NCBI RefSeq assembly: GCF_017315755.1
Contig: NZ_JAFLRJ010000099.1
Location: forward strand, 1-46,906
DNA length: 46,906 nt
Direction: 5' to 3'
From: Streptomyces beijiangensis
GTDB taxonomy: Bacteria > Actinomycetota > Actinomycetes > Streptomycetales > Streptomycetaceae
This document shows positions 16,766 to 23,538 of this stretch, piece after piece. How positions within the stretch are numbered: the first letter of the stretch is position 1; every line of letters begins with the position of its first letter. Below the pieces are notes generated by a model. It made no database searches and had not been told where the DNA came from. It saw nothing but the letters and a program-made list of their open reading frames with translations. Both the position numbers and the translations under genes were made by a program.

Positions 16766-16790
16766 GGCCGGGCCCCACCAGGGCCCGGCC
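16766..16790 (+). terminator. Terminator after the ParB-like gene
   Basis: A perfect 10-bp stem GGCCGGGCCC (16766-16775) with GGGCCCGGCC (16781-16790), loop CACCA, starting 12 bases after the stop. It separates the gene from the converging secreted-protein gene at 16812-17171. Confidence 0.75.
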
Positions 16791-16811
16791 TCGTGCGGAG
16801 AGCCTCCGGGG

Positions 16812-17171
16812 TCAGGTGGGGATCTGTGGCTCCGGGTGGGGGATAGGGAGCGTGGTCACGTCCACCGCGCCGGGGGCGCAACTGCCGTCCGAATTCCTCG
16901 CGTAGTAGCGGAACGGAGTCGCGGACGCGTCCTTGCAGACGAACTCGCCCGGATCGTCATCGCACACCGCGATGCCGTCCGTTGTCCCGCCGCAATCGAC
17001 CGTCGGGCTCCCGATCTCTGCCTGTGCACCAGGGCTGGTGTTGGCCTGCGCGGTTCCCGCGTACAGCGTCATGAGCAAGGTGACGCAGACCAAGGCCAGG
17101 AGGGAGGCAGAGCTCTTCCGTGGTCCAGAGGTGTCGCATCGAATGTCCATAAAGCCAACATATGAACCCAC
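16812..17171 (-). CDS. Small secreted protein with four cysteines
   Basis: A 119-residue protein with a Sec signal peptide: the hydrophobic core SLLALVCVTLLMTLYAGTAQA ends in an AxA signal-peptidase site near residue 43. The mature part (about 75 residues) has Cys in VDCGG, AVCDD, FVCKD and GSCAP, an even number able to make two disulfides, and ends in a Pro/Ile tail. I do not recognise the family. Start choice is open: GTG at 17171 or ATG at 17150 (seven codons later), neither with a good ribosome-binding site. It is the only minus-strand gene in the early region and so probably lysogen-expressed. Confidence 0.62.
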   Translation of the reverse strand: MGSYVGFMDIRCDTSGPRKSSASLLALVCVTLLMTLYAGTAQANTSPGAQAEIGSPTVDCGGTTDGIAVCDDDPGEFVCKDASATPFRYYARNSDGSCAPGAVDVTTLPIPHPEPQIPT

Positions 17172-17231
17172 TGAGAGTTCGGCATTGCGTCAGAGCATCC
17201 GGCGCAATCTGCCCCCCAAGGAGACCCTGCC

Positions 17232-17399
17232 GTGACCAGTCCCGAACGCCCCAACTGGGCAACGATGTCCCCCACCGACTTCACCGCCGGCGCGGAACAA
17301 GTCCACCAGGACGCTCTGTTCGTTCAGCCGGACCCGTGCGGGACCCTGGAGATAGAGGTACTTGACGGGCAAAGTACGCAATCGAAACGCGAAAAGTAG
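17232..17399 (+). CDS. Small acidic hypothetical protein, 55 residues
   Basis: An ORF of 56 codons from GTG 17232 to TAG 17397-17399, with AAGGAG ten bases upstream. The product begins MTSPERPNWATMSPTDF and contains AGAEQVHQDALFV, PDPCGTLEIEVL and a basic end SKREK. GC-rich third positions and the ribosome-binding site mark it as real. No known motif. It is the first of a chain of very small early genes on the plus strand (17232-19293). The 222 bases after it, up to the next gene, hold only a leader and a terminator-like hairpin. Confidence 0.68.
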   Translation: MTSPERPNWATMSPTDFTAGAEQVHQDALFVQPDPCGTLEIEVLDGQSTQSKREK

Positions 17400-17566
17400 A
17401 TCACAACATCTCAAGGTGCTACGGTCCATCACATCGAGCGGCACCCCCGTTCGAGCCGTGGAATGCGGCACCCTCCGGAACCTGGCGGGCGGACGATCCC
17501 CCGCGCCCTGCCCGCCAGGACCGGCCCCGCCCTATGCGGAGCACTTGAGGGACCCACCGCATCCAA

Positions 17567-17601
17567 CCGGCCCGTCACCCCACTCCGCGGTGACGGGCCG
17601 G
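17567..17601 (+). terminator. Hairpin 20 bp before the next start codon
   Basis: A perfect 13-bp stem CCGGCCCGTCACC (17567-17579) with GGTGACGGGCCGG (17589-17601), nine-base loop, then TTCTT. It lies just before the ribosome-binding site of the gene at 17622, so it either ends transcription from upstream or acts as a leader attenuator. Confidence 0.75.
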
Positions 17602-17621
17602 TTCTTCACGGAAGGGAAGTC

Positions 17622-17876
17622 ATGCAGTACAACACCACCGGCGCAGCCGACCCAGACCTGTATACCCAGCTCCTCGAAGAGCGATACGGCCCACTGTCCG
17701 CGCTCCTCGCCGAACAGCGAAGACCCTCACGCCCCGGCCCCCCACAAGGGACTGACGGAGGCAGGCGGGCCTTCCGCCTGACACCCACATCACCCGAACA
17801 AGCCCGCCTGCACCTCGCCGAGTTGGCCGACGAGATAGGTGCACGCCACTACCACCCGGAGAGCCACGCCGCATGA
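17622..17876 (+). CDS. Small hypothetical early protein, 84 residues
   Basis: Starts at an ATG with GGAAGGGAAG four to twelve bases upstream. Residues 1-35 are helical and acidic (DPDLYTQLLEERYGPLSALLAEQRR), a proline-rich linker follows, and the end (TSPEQARLHLAELADEIGARHYH) is again helical; it looks like a small two-helix protein that might bind a partner. No family recognised. Its stop overlaps the start of the next gene (ATGA), so the two are co-translated. Confidence 0.72.
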   Translation: MQYNTTGAADPDLYTQLLEERYGPLSALLAEQRRPSRPGPPQGTDGGRRAFRLTPTSPEQARLHLAELADEIGARHYHPESHAA

Positions 17877-18001
17877 CCACCACCCCCGCGTCCGCGCCCG
17901 CAGAACCGCAGCGCACCCCGCCCGTCCCCGGAGCGGTCTGGTGCAACGGCTGTGACTCCTGGTGCTGGCCCACCGGCATCTGCGGCTGCAACAACCGCTA
18001 A
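17873..18001 (+). CDS. Cysteine-rich mini-protein, 42 residues
   Basis: Starts in an ATGA overlap with the previous gene and encodes a Thr/Pro-rich N-terminus followed by VWCNGCDSWCWPTGICGCNNR. Five cysteines in 16 residues (C24, C27, C31, C37, C39), starting with CxxC, suggest a metal-binding knuckle, probably zinc. Proteins of this size with CxxC...CxC are common among uncharacterised phage early genes. Confidence 0.68.
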   Translation: MTTTPASAPAEPQRTPPVPGAVWCNGCDSWCWPTGICGCNNR

Positions 18002-18015
18002 CCCAACCCCCACCC

Positions 18016-18048
18016 GGGGCCGCCCTCCGCACTCCGGACGGCGGCCCC
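18016..18048 (+). terminator. Leader/terminator hairpin between small early genes
   Basis: GGGGCCGCC (18016-18024) pairs with GGCGGCCCC (18040-18048). It starts 15 bases after one small gene and ends 22 bases before the next start, the same placement as the hairpins at 17567, 18850 and 19293. Confidence 0.65.
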
Positions 18049-18069
18049 ACCCGCGCCTCTTGGAGAGAG

Positions 18070-18231
18070 ATGACCTACCTCGTCTACACCCTGCTCGTCG
18101 CGATCGCCATCCGCGCGACCTGGCTCGCCGTCATCGCTACCCGGACCAACCTGACCGGTGCCGATGACGACGGAACACCCGGCCAGAACAGCCATGACTG
18201 GTCCGTACGGGAGAGCCGAACCGATGGCTGA
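18070..18231 (+). CDS. Single-pass small membrane protein, 53 residues
   Basis: Starts at an ATG with GGAGAGAG directly upstream. Residues 3-23 (YLVYTLLVAIAIRATWLAVI) form one membrane helix with an internal Arg, and the remaining polar tail (GADDDGTPGQNSHDWSVRES) would face one side of the membrane. No known family. Its stop overlaps the next gene's start (18224) by eight bases. Small membrane proteins in phage early regions sometimes block superinfection, but nothing here shows that. Confidence 0.65.
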   Translation: MTYLVYTLLVAIAIRATWLAVIATRTNLTGADDDGTPGQNSHDWSVRESRTDG

Positions 18232-18625
18232 CCGGACCGAGTCCGGACTGCTTCACCTCGTCGGCCGGGCCCGCGACGGCAAACTCCTGCTGGCGGAGGG
18301 CGACGCCCTCGATGAAGGCGTCCGTCGCCTCGTCGCCGAGCGGGACCAGGCCCGCCGCTCCGCCGGCGGGCAGACCGGGGCCATACGCGCGCTGCACCGA
18401 CGTCTCAACGCCGCCGAGGAGGCGATCGCGGAGGCGGAGAAGCGCGCCCAGGCGGGCGAAGGCATCCGCAGCCTCGTCGCCGACCTGCACCACCCCATGC
18501 GCTTCGGGGGACTGATCGTGTGCGAGCTGTGCTCAACGTGGGACGGCTCCCGTTTCCACGGGCTCATCACTGCCCACCCGTGCCGAACCGTCAACGTCCT
18601 CAATCAGTCGCAGGCGGCGGCATGA
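18224..18625 (+). CDS. Coiled-coil protein with a small C-terminal Cys motif, 133 residues
   Basis: The ATG at 18224 overlaps the end of the previous gene; a longer in-frame reading from 18158 has no ribosome-binding site. Residues 25-85 (DEGVRRLVAERDQARRSAGG...RRLNAAEEAIAEAEKRAQAGE) are a long amphipathic coiled coil. The C-terminal 45 residues contain GGLIVCELCSTWDGSRFHG...AHPCRTV, a CxxC plus H and C pattern that could hold a zinc ion. Function unknown. Stop and the next start overlap (ATGA). Confidence 0.68.
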   Translation: MADRTESGLLHLVGRARDGKLLLAEGDALDEGVRRLVAERDQARRSAGGQTGAIRALHRRLNAAEEAIAEAEKRAQAGEGIRSLVADLHHPMRFGGLIVCELCSTWDGSRFHGLITAHPCRTVNVLNQSQAAA

Positions 18626-18771
18626 TGACAGGCGCCAGAGCTCGCCAATGCCGGTCAGTGCGCTTCCGCCGCTTCCGCCTGGTGCGCTGCTCCTGGCGGG
18701 CCCGACACCATCGGCGCTCGAAGTGGCACTGCGACGAGCAGTCCGGCTGGGTATGGCCGGTCCACCGCTGA
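18622..18771 (+). CDS. Highly basic mini-protein, 49 residues
   Basis: Starts in an ATGA overlap with the previous gene. Arginine-rich (RFRRFRLVRCSWRARHHRRS) with a C-terminal KWHCDEQSGWVWPVHR segment; two Cys and several His are suitably placed for a zinc site. The charge suggests nucleic-acid binding, but no family is recognised. Confidence 0.6.
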   Translation: MMTGARARQCRSVRFRRFRLVRCSWRARHHRRSKWHCDEQSGWVWPVHR

Positions 18772-18849
18772 TGCCGTGAACTCACCTGCCGCACCGCCGT
18801 GTTGGCCGTCCGGCAGGTACCGTCGGAAGACAGATCCCAGAACGAGACA

Positions 18850-18886
18850 GGCCCCGATCCAGGAGATTGCGCCTCCGGTCGGGGCC
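18850..18886 (+). promoter_or_regulatory. Leader hairpin before the tandem-repeat RHH-like gene
   Basis: GGCCCCGA (18850-18857) pairs with TCGGGGCC (18879-18886), with GGAG/CTCC able to pair inside. It lies in the 141-base gap between 18771 and 18913 and ends eight bases before AAGGAG. Confidence 0.6.
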
Positions 18887-18912
18887 CTGACCACAAGGAG
18901 AGTGACCTCCCC

Positions 18913-19293
18913 ATGGCTGAGCCGAACCCTACCCGCACCCCCGAAAGCAAGCCCGTGGCCCCCGGCGACCGCGTAGGCGCACGCTTCGACGCGTCTGCCG
19001 TCGAGGACCTGAACCTGCTCCTGAGCACCGGCCTCTCGAAGTCCGAGGCGCTCCACGATGCCGTCCGCCACTACGCGGCGATCCACCGTGCGCCCATCGC
19101 CGACGACATGAAGGTGCTCCAGGAAGCGGGCCTGTCCCGAGCCGATGCCGTCCGCAAAGCTGTCGGACACTACGCAGAGATCCACCGCAACGCGTGGGAC
19201 ATGGGCGCCTACCCGCAAGGCATCTCCCCGAAGATCCTCGGAACCAAGGTCGAGGTGTACCAGCAGCCGAAGGCCGCCAACCAGGGCGTATGA
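18913..19293 (+). CDS. Protein with two tandem ribbon-helix-helix-like units
   Basis: A 126-residue protein. Residues 24-59 and 61-95 are an internal duplication: LSTGLSKSEALHDAVRHYAAIHR and LQEAGLSRADAVRKAVGHYAEIHR. The repeated GLS+S/A-(E/D)A--(D/K)AV-HYA-IHR pattern resembles the two helices of ribbon-helix-helix (CopG/Arc-like) regulators, with GLS as the inter-helix turn; two in one chain would allow one protein to act as a fused dimer. The tail (MGAYPQGISPKILGTKVEVYQQ) is polar. AAGGAG is 13 bases from the ATG, a long spacing. It could be an early regulator or a partition accessory for the nearby ParB-like genes. Confidence 0.7.
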   Translation: MAEPNPTRTPESKPVAPGDRVGARFDASAVEDLNLLLSTGLSKSEALHDAVRHYAAIHRAPIADDMKVLQEAGLSRADAVRKAVGHYAEIHRNAWDMGAYPQGISPKILGTKVEVYQQPKAANQGV

Positions 19294-19345
19294 CAGCAAC
19301 TGCACAGTGCGCCCCGCCCGTACGACGCGGCGGGGCGCTTGCTGT
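19293..19345 (+). terminator. Terminator after the tandem-repeat gene
   Basis: Outer stem ACAGCAA/TTGCTGT (19293-19299 with 19339-19345) and inner stem GCGCCCCGCC/GGCGGGGCGC (19309-19318 with 19329-19338). It overlaps the stop codon and leaves 68 bases before the next start. Confidence 0.72.
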
Positions 19346-19413
19346 CCGACAGCCCTGTTGATCACCTAGGCTGTGAGACAAGGCGCGGGGATTCGCCGAA
19401 GGATCACTGCACC

Positions 19414-20079
19414 GTGTCCGACAGCACAGCCCGAATCCCTGCGGAACTCGCCGCCCTCGCCGTCCCGATCAGCGACCTGGCGCCCTACCACCGCAACCCG
19501 CGCACCGGAGACCTCACCTCGATCTCCGAGTCCCTCAACACCCACGGCCAGTATCGGGCCATCGTCGTCAACCGCGGCACGGCCACCGGCCGCCCGAACG
19601 AGATCCTCGCGGGCAACCACACCTTCAAGGCCGCCGCCGCACTCGGCTGGGACCAGATAGCCGTCACGTACGTCGACGTCGACGACGAAGCCGCGGCCCG
19701 CATCGTCATCGTCGACAACCGCACCTCGGACCTCGCCGGGTACGACACCGCGCTCCTGGCCGACATCCTCGCCGAGCTTCCCGACCTCGATGGCACCGGC
19801 TACGACCAGGACGCCCTGGACGCCCTCCTCGACAGCATGGACATCCCAAGCGTCCTGTCTGCCGAGACCGCCGAAGCGGCAGGCGACAAGGTCGCCGACG
19901 AATACCTCACGTGGGGCTACGTCCAATGGGGGACCATCCGCGTCCAAGTCAGCAGCGAGGAAATCGACCGGCTCAACGCCGTGCACGCCGCGTTCTACGA
20001 ACAGCGAGGCACCGACGCCGGGTTCGGCCACCACCTCCTCGACGCCCACGAGAGCCGCAAGGAGCAGGAAGTTGCCTGA
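19414..20079 (+). CDS. ParB-like N-terminal-domain protein
   Basis: A 221-residue protein from a GTG (MSDSTARIPAELAALAVPISDLAPYHRNPRTGD). Residues 15-115 are a ParB/sulfiredoxin-fold domain: the P.NPR box appears as YHRNPRTGD, the central GxxR-type box as ILAGNHTFKAAAALGW, and the end as IVIVDNRTSDLAGYD. In the second box NHT replaces the usual GERR/GHRR, as in many phage copies. There is no KorB-type HTH, so it is not a partition ParB; phage proteins of this type are usually found with methyltransferases or nucleases. It overlaps the following ParB-methyltransferase gene by eight bases. Confidence 0.85.
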   Translation: MSDSTARIPAELAALAVPISDLAPYHRNPRTGDLTSISESLNTHGQYRAIVVNRGTATGRPNEILAGNHTFKAAAALGWDQIAVTYVDVDDEAAARIVIVDNRTSDLAGYDTALLADILAELPDLDGTGYDQDALDALLDSMDIPSVLSAETAEAAGDKVADEYLTWGYVQWGTIRVQVSSEEIDRLNAVHAAFYEQRGTDAGFGHHLLDAHESRKEQEVA

Positions 20080-21478
20080 GTTCACCGCCGACTACCCGCT
20101 CGCACAGCTAAAGCCCGCCCCCTACAACCCGCGCCGCCTCGACGCTGACGCTTTCGAGCGGCTGAAGCGGTCCCTCGACCTGTTCGGCTGCGTAAAGCCC
20201 GTCATCGTCAACGGGAACGGGGTCCTGGTCGCCGGCCACCAGAGAACCAAGTCCCTCAAGGCGCTCGGGCACACAACGGCCCCGGCCATCCTCCTCGGAT
20301 CCCAGGTCACCACCCAGGACGAAGTCCAGTTCAACCTGCTCCACAACTCGGTGGAGACCGACGGGTCCAGCGTCACCGTCACCCCGGCCTCCGAGGACAC
20401 TCACGGGTGGGAGTGGGTGACCGCCGACAACATCACCGTCCGGAAGCGGGACTCCGCCGCCGTCCGGTCCGAGATCGCCCGCCTCATCACCCGCTACGGG
20501 CCCTGGGGGACGATCGTCGCCGACCACAACGGCCGGGTCATCCTCAACAACGACTACGCGGTTGCCGCCGTCGACCTCCGCAAGGACGTCCTCTGCTACC
20601 GGGTGTCCGTGCAGGAAGCGGACGAGCTGCTGGTGTGGCTGGAGGGCGAGTATGGGGTGTACGACTACACCGCGCTCGGTATCAAGCCCTACAACCAGCA
20701 CTGGTGCCAGATGCACCGGTTGGGCGGCGACGACGGGGACAGCGCCCAGTCCGCGGTCTACAAGAACCACGTCCTGCCCCACGCGAAACGCTCCCAGCGC
20801 ATCGTCGACTTCGGAGCGGGGGAGGCCGCCTACATCCAGATGCTCAAGGGGCAGGGCTTCGACGCCCACTGGTACGAGCCCCACGTCAAGGCGAAGGGCA
20901 CACAGAACGCCCTCGACGTCGCCGCGACCGTCGCCCACATCCGCGACCTCCAGAAGGACGTTCGCGCCAACGGCCAGTACGACATCGTGGTTCTCGACTC
21001 AGTGATCAACAGCATCACGTCCCTGGAGTTCGAGGAGCACGTCCTCATCACCTGCAACACCCTGTGCGCCGACGACGGGGTGTTCTACACAGGCACCCGG
21101 CACGAGAAGTCGATCACCAAGCGGAACAGCGGCAAGAAGTACCGCAACAACCGCTACCGGCGCGCGTTGGAGTTCGTCGACGAGAACGGATTCTCCGCGA
21201 CGTTCCGCTCAGGCGTCTGGACCATGCAGAGGTTCCACACCCCCGAGTCCCTGACCGCCCTGCTCCGGCGGTACTTCGGGGTGGTGAAGCTCGGCGTGGA
21301 CACGGGCGGATCGCTCACCGTGGAGTGCCGTCAGCCGCTCCCAGTCGACCCCGAGCGGAGGCGCGCCGCGCTGGAAGCGGAGTTCAACATGGAGTACCCC
21401 GGCAACTACCGCCACAACAGACACAAGCCCCTCGTCGAGGGGCTGTTGAGGGCCTGCGCCGACAGGGATGGATCTTGA
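20072..21478 (+). CDS. ParB-like domain fused to a class I SAM-dependent methyltransferase
   Basis: A 468-residue fusion from a TTG that overlaps the previous gene (GGAG eight bases upstream). Residues 1-90 are a ParB-fold domain with APYNPRRLDAD and VAGHQRTKSLKALGH boxes. The middle (about 110-240) holds a beta-rich stretch ending YTALGIKPYNQHWCQMHRLGGDD. From about 250 a Rossmann methyltransferase follows: motif I IVDFGAGEAAYIQML, an acidic end of strand 2 (HWYEPH), and YDIVVLDSVINSITSLEFEEHVL, then CADDGVFYTGTRHEKS. The ParB-plus-methyltransferase pairing is known in phages; a role in DNA modification that protects the phage genome is plausible, but the target atom is not readable. The end of the gene carries the promoter of the next one. 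Confidence 0.85.
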   Translation: MPEFTADYPLAQLKPAPYNPRRLDADAFERLKRSLDLFGCVKPVIVNGNGVLVAGHQRTKSLKALGHTTAPAILLGSQVTTQDEVQFNLLHNSVETDGSSVTVTPASEDTHGWEWVTADNITVRKRDSAAVRSEIARLITRYGPWGTIVADHNGRVILNNDYAVAAVDLRKDVLCYRVSVQEADELLVWLEGEYGVYDYTALGIKPYNQHWCQMHRLGGDDGDSAQSAVYKNHVLPHAKRSQRIVDFGAGEAAYIQMLKGQGFDAHWYEPHVKAKGTQNALDVAATVAHIRDLQKDVRANGQYDIVVLDSVINSITSLEFEEHVLITCNTLCADDGVFYTGTRHEKSITKRNSGKKYRNNRYRRALEFVDENGFSATFRSGVWTMQRFHTPESLTALLRRYFGVVKLGVDTGGSLTVECRQPLPVDPERRRAALEAEFNMEYPGNYRHNRHKPLVEGLLRACADRDGS

Positions 21479-21533
21479 CCACACCAGCTTATGCCTATAG
21501 AATATAGATAGATGTGGTGTGATCCGCACACCA
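21475..21533 (+). promoter_or_regulatory. Promoter with downstream operator-like dyad
   Basis: TTGACC (21475-21480), 17 bases, TAGAAT (21498-21503), sharing ATGCCTATAGAATA with the promoter at 15764. The -35 overlaps the preceding stop codon. Around the expected transcription start is TGGTGTG-ATCCG-CACACCA (21515-21533), a perfect 7-bp dyad, and a further ACACCA half-site lies in the spacer at 21481-21486, so a repressor probably binds here. Confidence 0.75.
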
Positions 21534-21551
21534 TCACACGAAGGGGGAAAC

Positions 21552-22061
21552 GTGGAGCCGGCCCGCATCAGCATCACCCAAGGCGACCGCAAATACCGGT
21601 ACCTCTGGCTCAAGTACGTCACCGGCATCGACCTCAGCCTGCACTGCGCCCGCTCACTCCACGGCCCCTACAGCAAGCACGTCGGCCCCGAGCTCCGGCA
21701 GATGTCCACCCCGCTCAACGAGCGCCCCACACCCATTGCCTGGTACCTCTGCGGCGTCACCACCGACCCGTCCCGCTGGGCGGACAATCCCCACCTGGCC
21801 TTCGAACCGGCACCCGGCCACACCGAGGAACTCGCCGTCCATGGCCTGGCCGTCACCCTCACCGGCGCCCGTCCCATCATCGGCTGGGGGGCGCACTCCA
21901 TACCCGCCGAAGCACCCAACAGCCACGACCGGCACTATGCGACCTGCCGGAACTGGCAGTTCGCCCACCACCTCCACCAAGCCGGCACCCCTGACATTCG
22001 GGGAGTTCGTCCCCGTGGCCCAGGAACTCGGAATGTCATAGGGCAGCTGCCGCTGCATTGA
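21552..22061 (+). CDS. Hypothetical early protein, probably frameshifted near its end
   Basis: Reads from GTG 21552 (AAGGGGG six bases upstream) for 169 residues. It begins MEPARISITQGDRKYRYLWLKYVTGIDLS and has well-behaved alpha/beta composition to about residue 145. The last 22 residues (IRGVRPRGPGTRNVIGQLPLH) look unlike protein, while the +1 frame reads LTFGEFVPVAQELGMS and then stops at 22041. One missing base in the C-run at 21988-21991 would explain this and restore a protein of about 163 residues. Either a real mutation or a sequencing error. Family not recognised. It is driven by the promoter at 21475. Confidence 0.65.
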   Translation: MEPARISITQGDRKYRYLWLKYVTGIDLSLHCARSLHGPYSKHVGPELRQMSTPLNERPTPIAWYLCGVTTDPSRWADNPHLAFEPAPGHTEELAVHGLAVTLTGARPIIGWGAHSIPAEAPNSHDRHYATCRNWQFAHHLHQAGTPDIRGVRPRGPGTRNVIGQLPLH

Positions 22062-22072
22062 CGCACGGAGCG

Positions 22073-22108
22073 GTGCGGTGCCGAACCAACCCGAATACGG
22101 CACCGCAC
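22073..22108. terminator. Terminator hairpin between convergent genes
   Basis: A perfect 11-bp stem GTGCGGTGCCG (22073-22083) with CGGCACCGCAC (22098-22108) and a 14-base loop, between the plus-strand gene ending at 22061 and the minus-strand gene ending at 22268. The remaining bases of the gap (22109-22267) show no gene. Confidence 0.7.
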
Positions 22109-22267
22109 ATGGTAGAGCTCCGTTGAGAGGGGCCAGGGAGTCACTCGGTGACATCGCGGGCAGGGGTGAGGCCCGCCTGAGTCGCTGGCGAGCGTGCGGC
22201 TCCCTGATCACGCCCGACCCCAAACCAGGCAGGACATCGGCCAAACCCGCTCCACCGGCCTTGGGTG

Positions 22268-22507
22268 CTACAGGCCGCGCTTCTTGTTCCAGTCGCTGAT
22301 GTACCAGGCGTAGATGATGTTGCCTATGCCGGCGGTGAGCAGGAACAGCCACAGGTGGACCACGCCGGACTGGCGTCGCCGCCCTCGCAGCCCGTAACCC
22401 GCCACAGCCGTCGCAGCTGCTGAAGCGGCGACGTTGTTGTTGATGATGATCGGCTGCGGCGCCTGGGGCGCGGGCTCCTGTGGAGCGGCGGGGTACTGGG
22501 TACTCAC
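22268..22507 (-). CDS. Small membrane protein, superinfection-immunity-like
   Basis: A 79-residue protein from GTG 22507 (a longer reading to 22657 runs through AT-rich promoter sequence). It has a Pro/Gln-rich N-terminus (PAAPQEPAPQAPQP), an IIINNN plus Ala-rich stretch, a basic RGRRRQS cluster and a C-terminal membrane helix VVHLWLFLLTAGIGNIIYAWYISDWNKK. The tail motif, hydrophobic helix then YAWYI, recalls the small superinfection-immunity (Imm) membrane proteins of phages and uncharacterised actinobacterial membrane peptides. It stands alone on the minus strand facing the early genes, a position suiting a lysogen-expressed gene. Confidence 0.6.
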   Translation of the reverse strand: MSTQYPAAPQEPAPQAPQPIIINNNVAASAAATAVAGYGLRGRRRQSGVVHLWLFLLTAGIGNIIYAWYISDWNKKRGL

Positions 22508-22692
22508 GGGCTTGCATCCTGTCGCTTTTGGGGTATCCGTCAGAACGAGCCTAAAAGATCCATTAAGTATAAAAGGGTAAAAGTTACCGTTCTCACATCT
22601 ATGGGCGGATAGCTGACGCTTCCGATGCGGAGTGGCTGGCATCGCGCCACACGCCATGAAGCCTCGCTGTCCGACGGCCTTAAGCTCGGATC

Positions 22693-22953
22693 ATGGCTAT
22701 GGAAGCACCTCACGTCGTCTGGTCCTTGGATGGATTTAGCAAGGAAGACGAGTTCCTGCGCACGGAACACCCCATTAGCCGGGAGCAGATCGTCAAGCTT
22801 CGTGAAGTGATCACGCCGGACGCGGATGACCCTTGGATGATCTACTGCTACGAGGTTCCTCTCACTGCCTGGGCCAAGGTGGAGGAGATCTTGCAGTGCG
22901 GTTCGCCCGATCCGGCCTTGGACTATATGACCTCCGCCAGCGCGGCCGACTGA
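22693..22953 (+). CDS. Small hypothetical protein, 86 residues
   Basis: Starts at ATG 22693. The sequence (APHVVWSLDGFSKEDEFLRTEHPISREQIVKLREVITPDADDPWMIYCYEVPLTAWAKVEEIL) reads as a compact alpha/beta protein of a kind common in Streptomyces genomes, likely one of the small DUF families. Acidic overall, cytosolic, no catalytic motif. It is divergent from the membrane protein at 22268-22507 across an AT-rich promoter stretch (about 22540-22600 contains TTAAGTATAAAAGGGTAAAAG). Confidence 0.6.
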   Translation: MAMEAPHVVWSLDGFSKEDEFLRTEHPISREQIVKLREVITPDADDPWMIYCYEVPLTAWAKVEEILQCGSPDPALDYMTSASAAD

Positions 22954-23126
22954 CCGAATGGGCCAGGCGCCTGCCGTACTGCACCGAAGTACCGCAACTG
23001 TTCGTGTCAGTCAGTACCCGTCGTTGCTCTGACCAGGACGGGAGGCCTCAGCGACCTTGGGGCCGGTAGTTTGCGTCGAGGGGTCAATCGTTCCTCGAAG
23101 CCACGGCTTGCGTGTTCCTTCTGAGC

Positions 23127-23396
23127 CTATGCGTACTCGGATATGAACCCAGCGCAGTACTGATCTCGGTAGTCGTCGAGGCTTCGCCGGAGCATGTCCG
23201 CACCGCGAGGCACCCGCTCAGCGAGATGCTCCCAGCCGGTGAAGCGGATGCCCTCAGGGATCTCGACCAGCCCGGTGACGGCGTCCCAGAAGGCATCCCA
23301 GTTCATGCCATAGAAGGCCGGGAACCCAAGCTCTCGCTTCAAGAGCGCATGCAGCTCACGTTCGTCGGTGGCGGTTCTGACGTCGATGGTGATCAC
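23127..23396 (-). CDS. Barstar-family ribonuclease inhibitor (orphan)
   Basis: An 89-residue protein from GTG 23396. The barstar signature is clear: an N-terminal strand ITIDV, then ERELHALLKRELGFPAFYGMNWDAFWDAVTGLVEIPEGIRFTGW. The F-P-x-(F/Y)YG-x-NWDAFWD stretch forms the barnase-binding helix in this family. Barstars bind and block secreted or intracellular barnase-type RNases in the cytoplasm. No barnase-like gene is present in the window, so it is either immunity against a foreign toxin or a moron gene. It lies on the minus strand just before the terminase genes, where a lysogen could express it independently. Confidence 0.85.
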   Translation of the reverse strand: MITIDVRTATDERELHALLKRELGFPAFYGMNWDAFWDAVTGLVEIPEGIRFTGWEHLAERVPRGADMLRRSLDDYRDQYCAGFISEYA

Positions 23397-23538
23397 ATCG
23401 CATTTTCCCAGACGCAGCGTTTGCGCGGGATTACCAGGGAGCGTCACTACAGAGTGAGGAAGTAGCCAGGCCGACCGTCGGGCCATCAGGTGGGACCATG
23501 AACGTGGGTGCGGGGGCGTACCTGACGGAGGACGCCCC

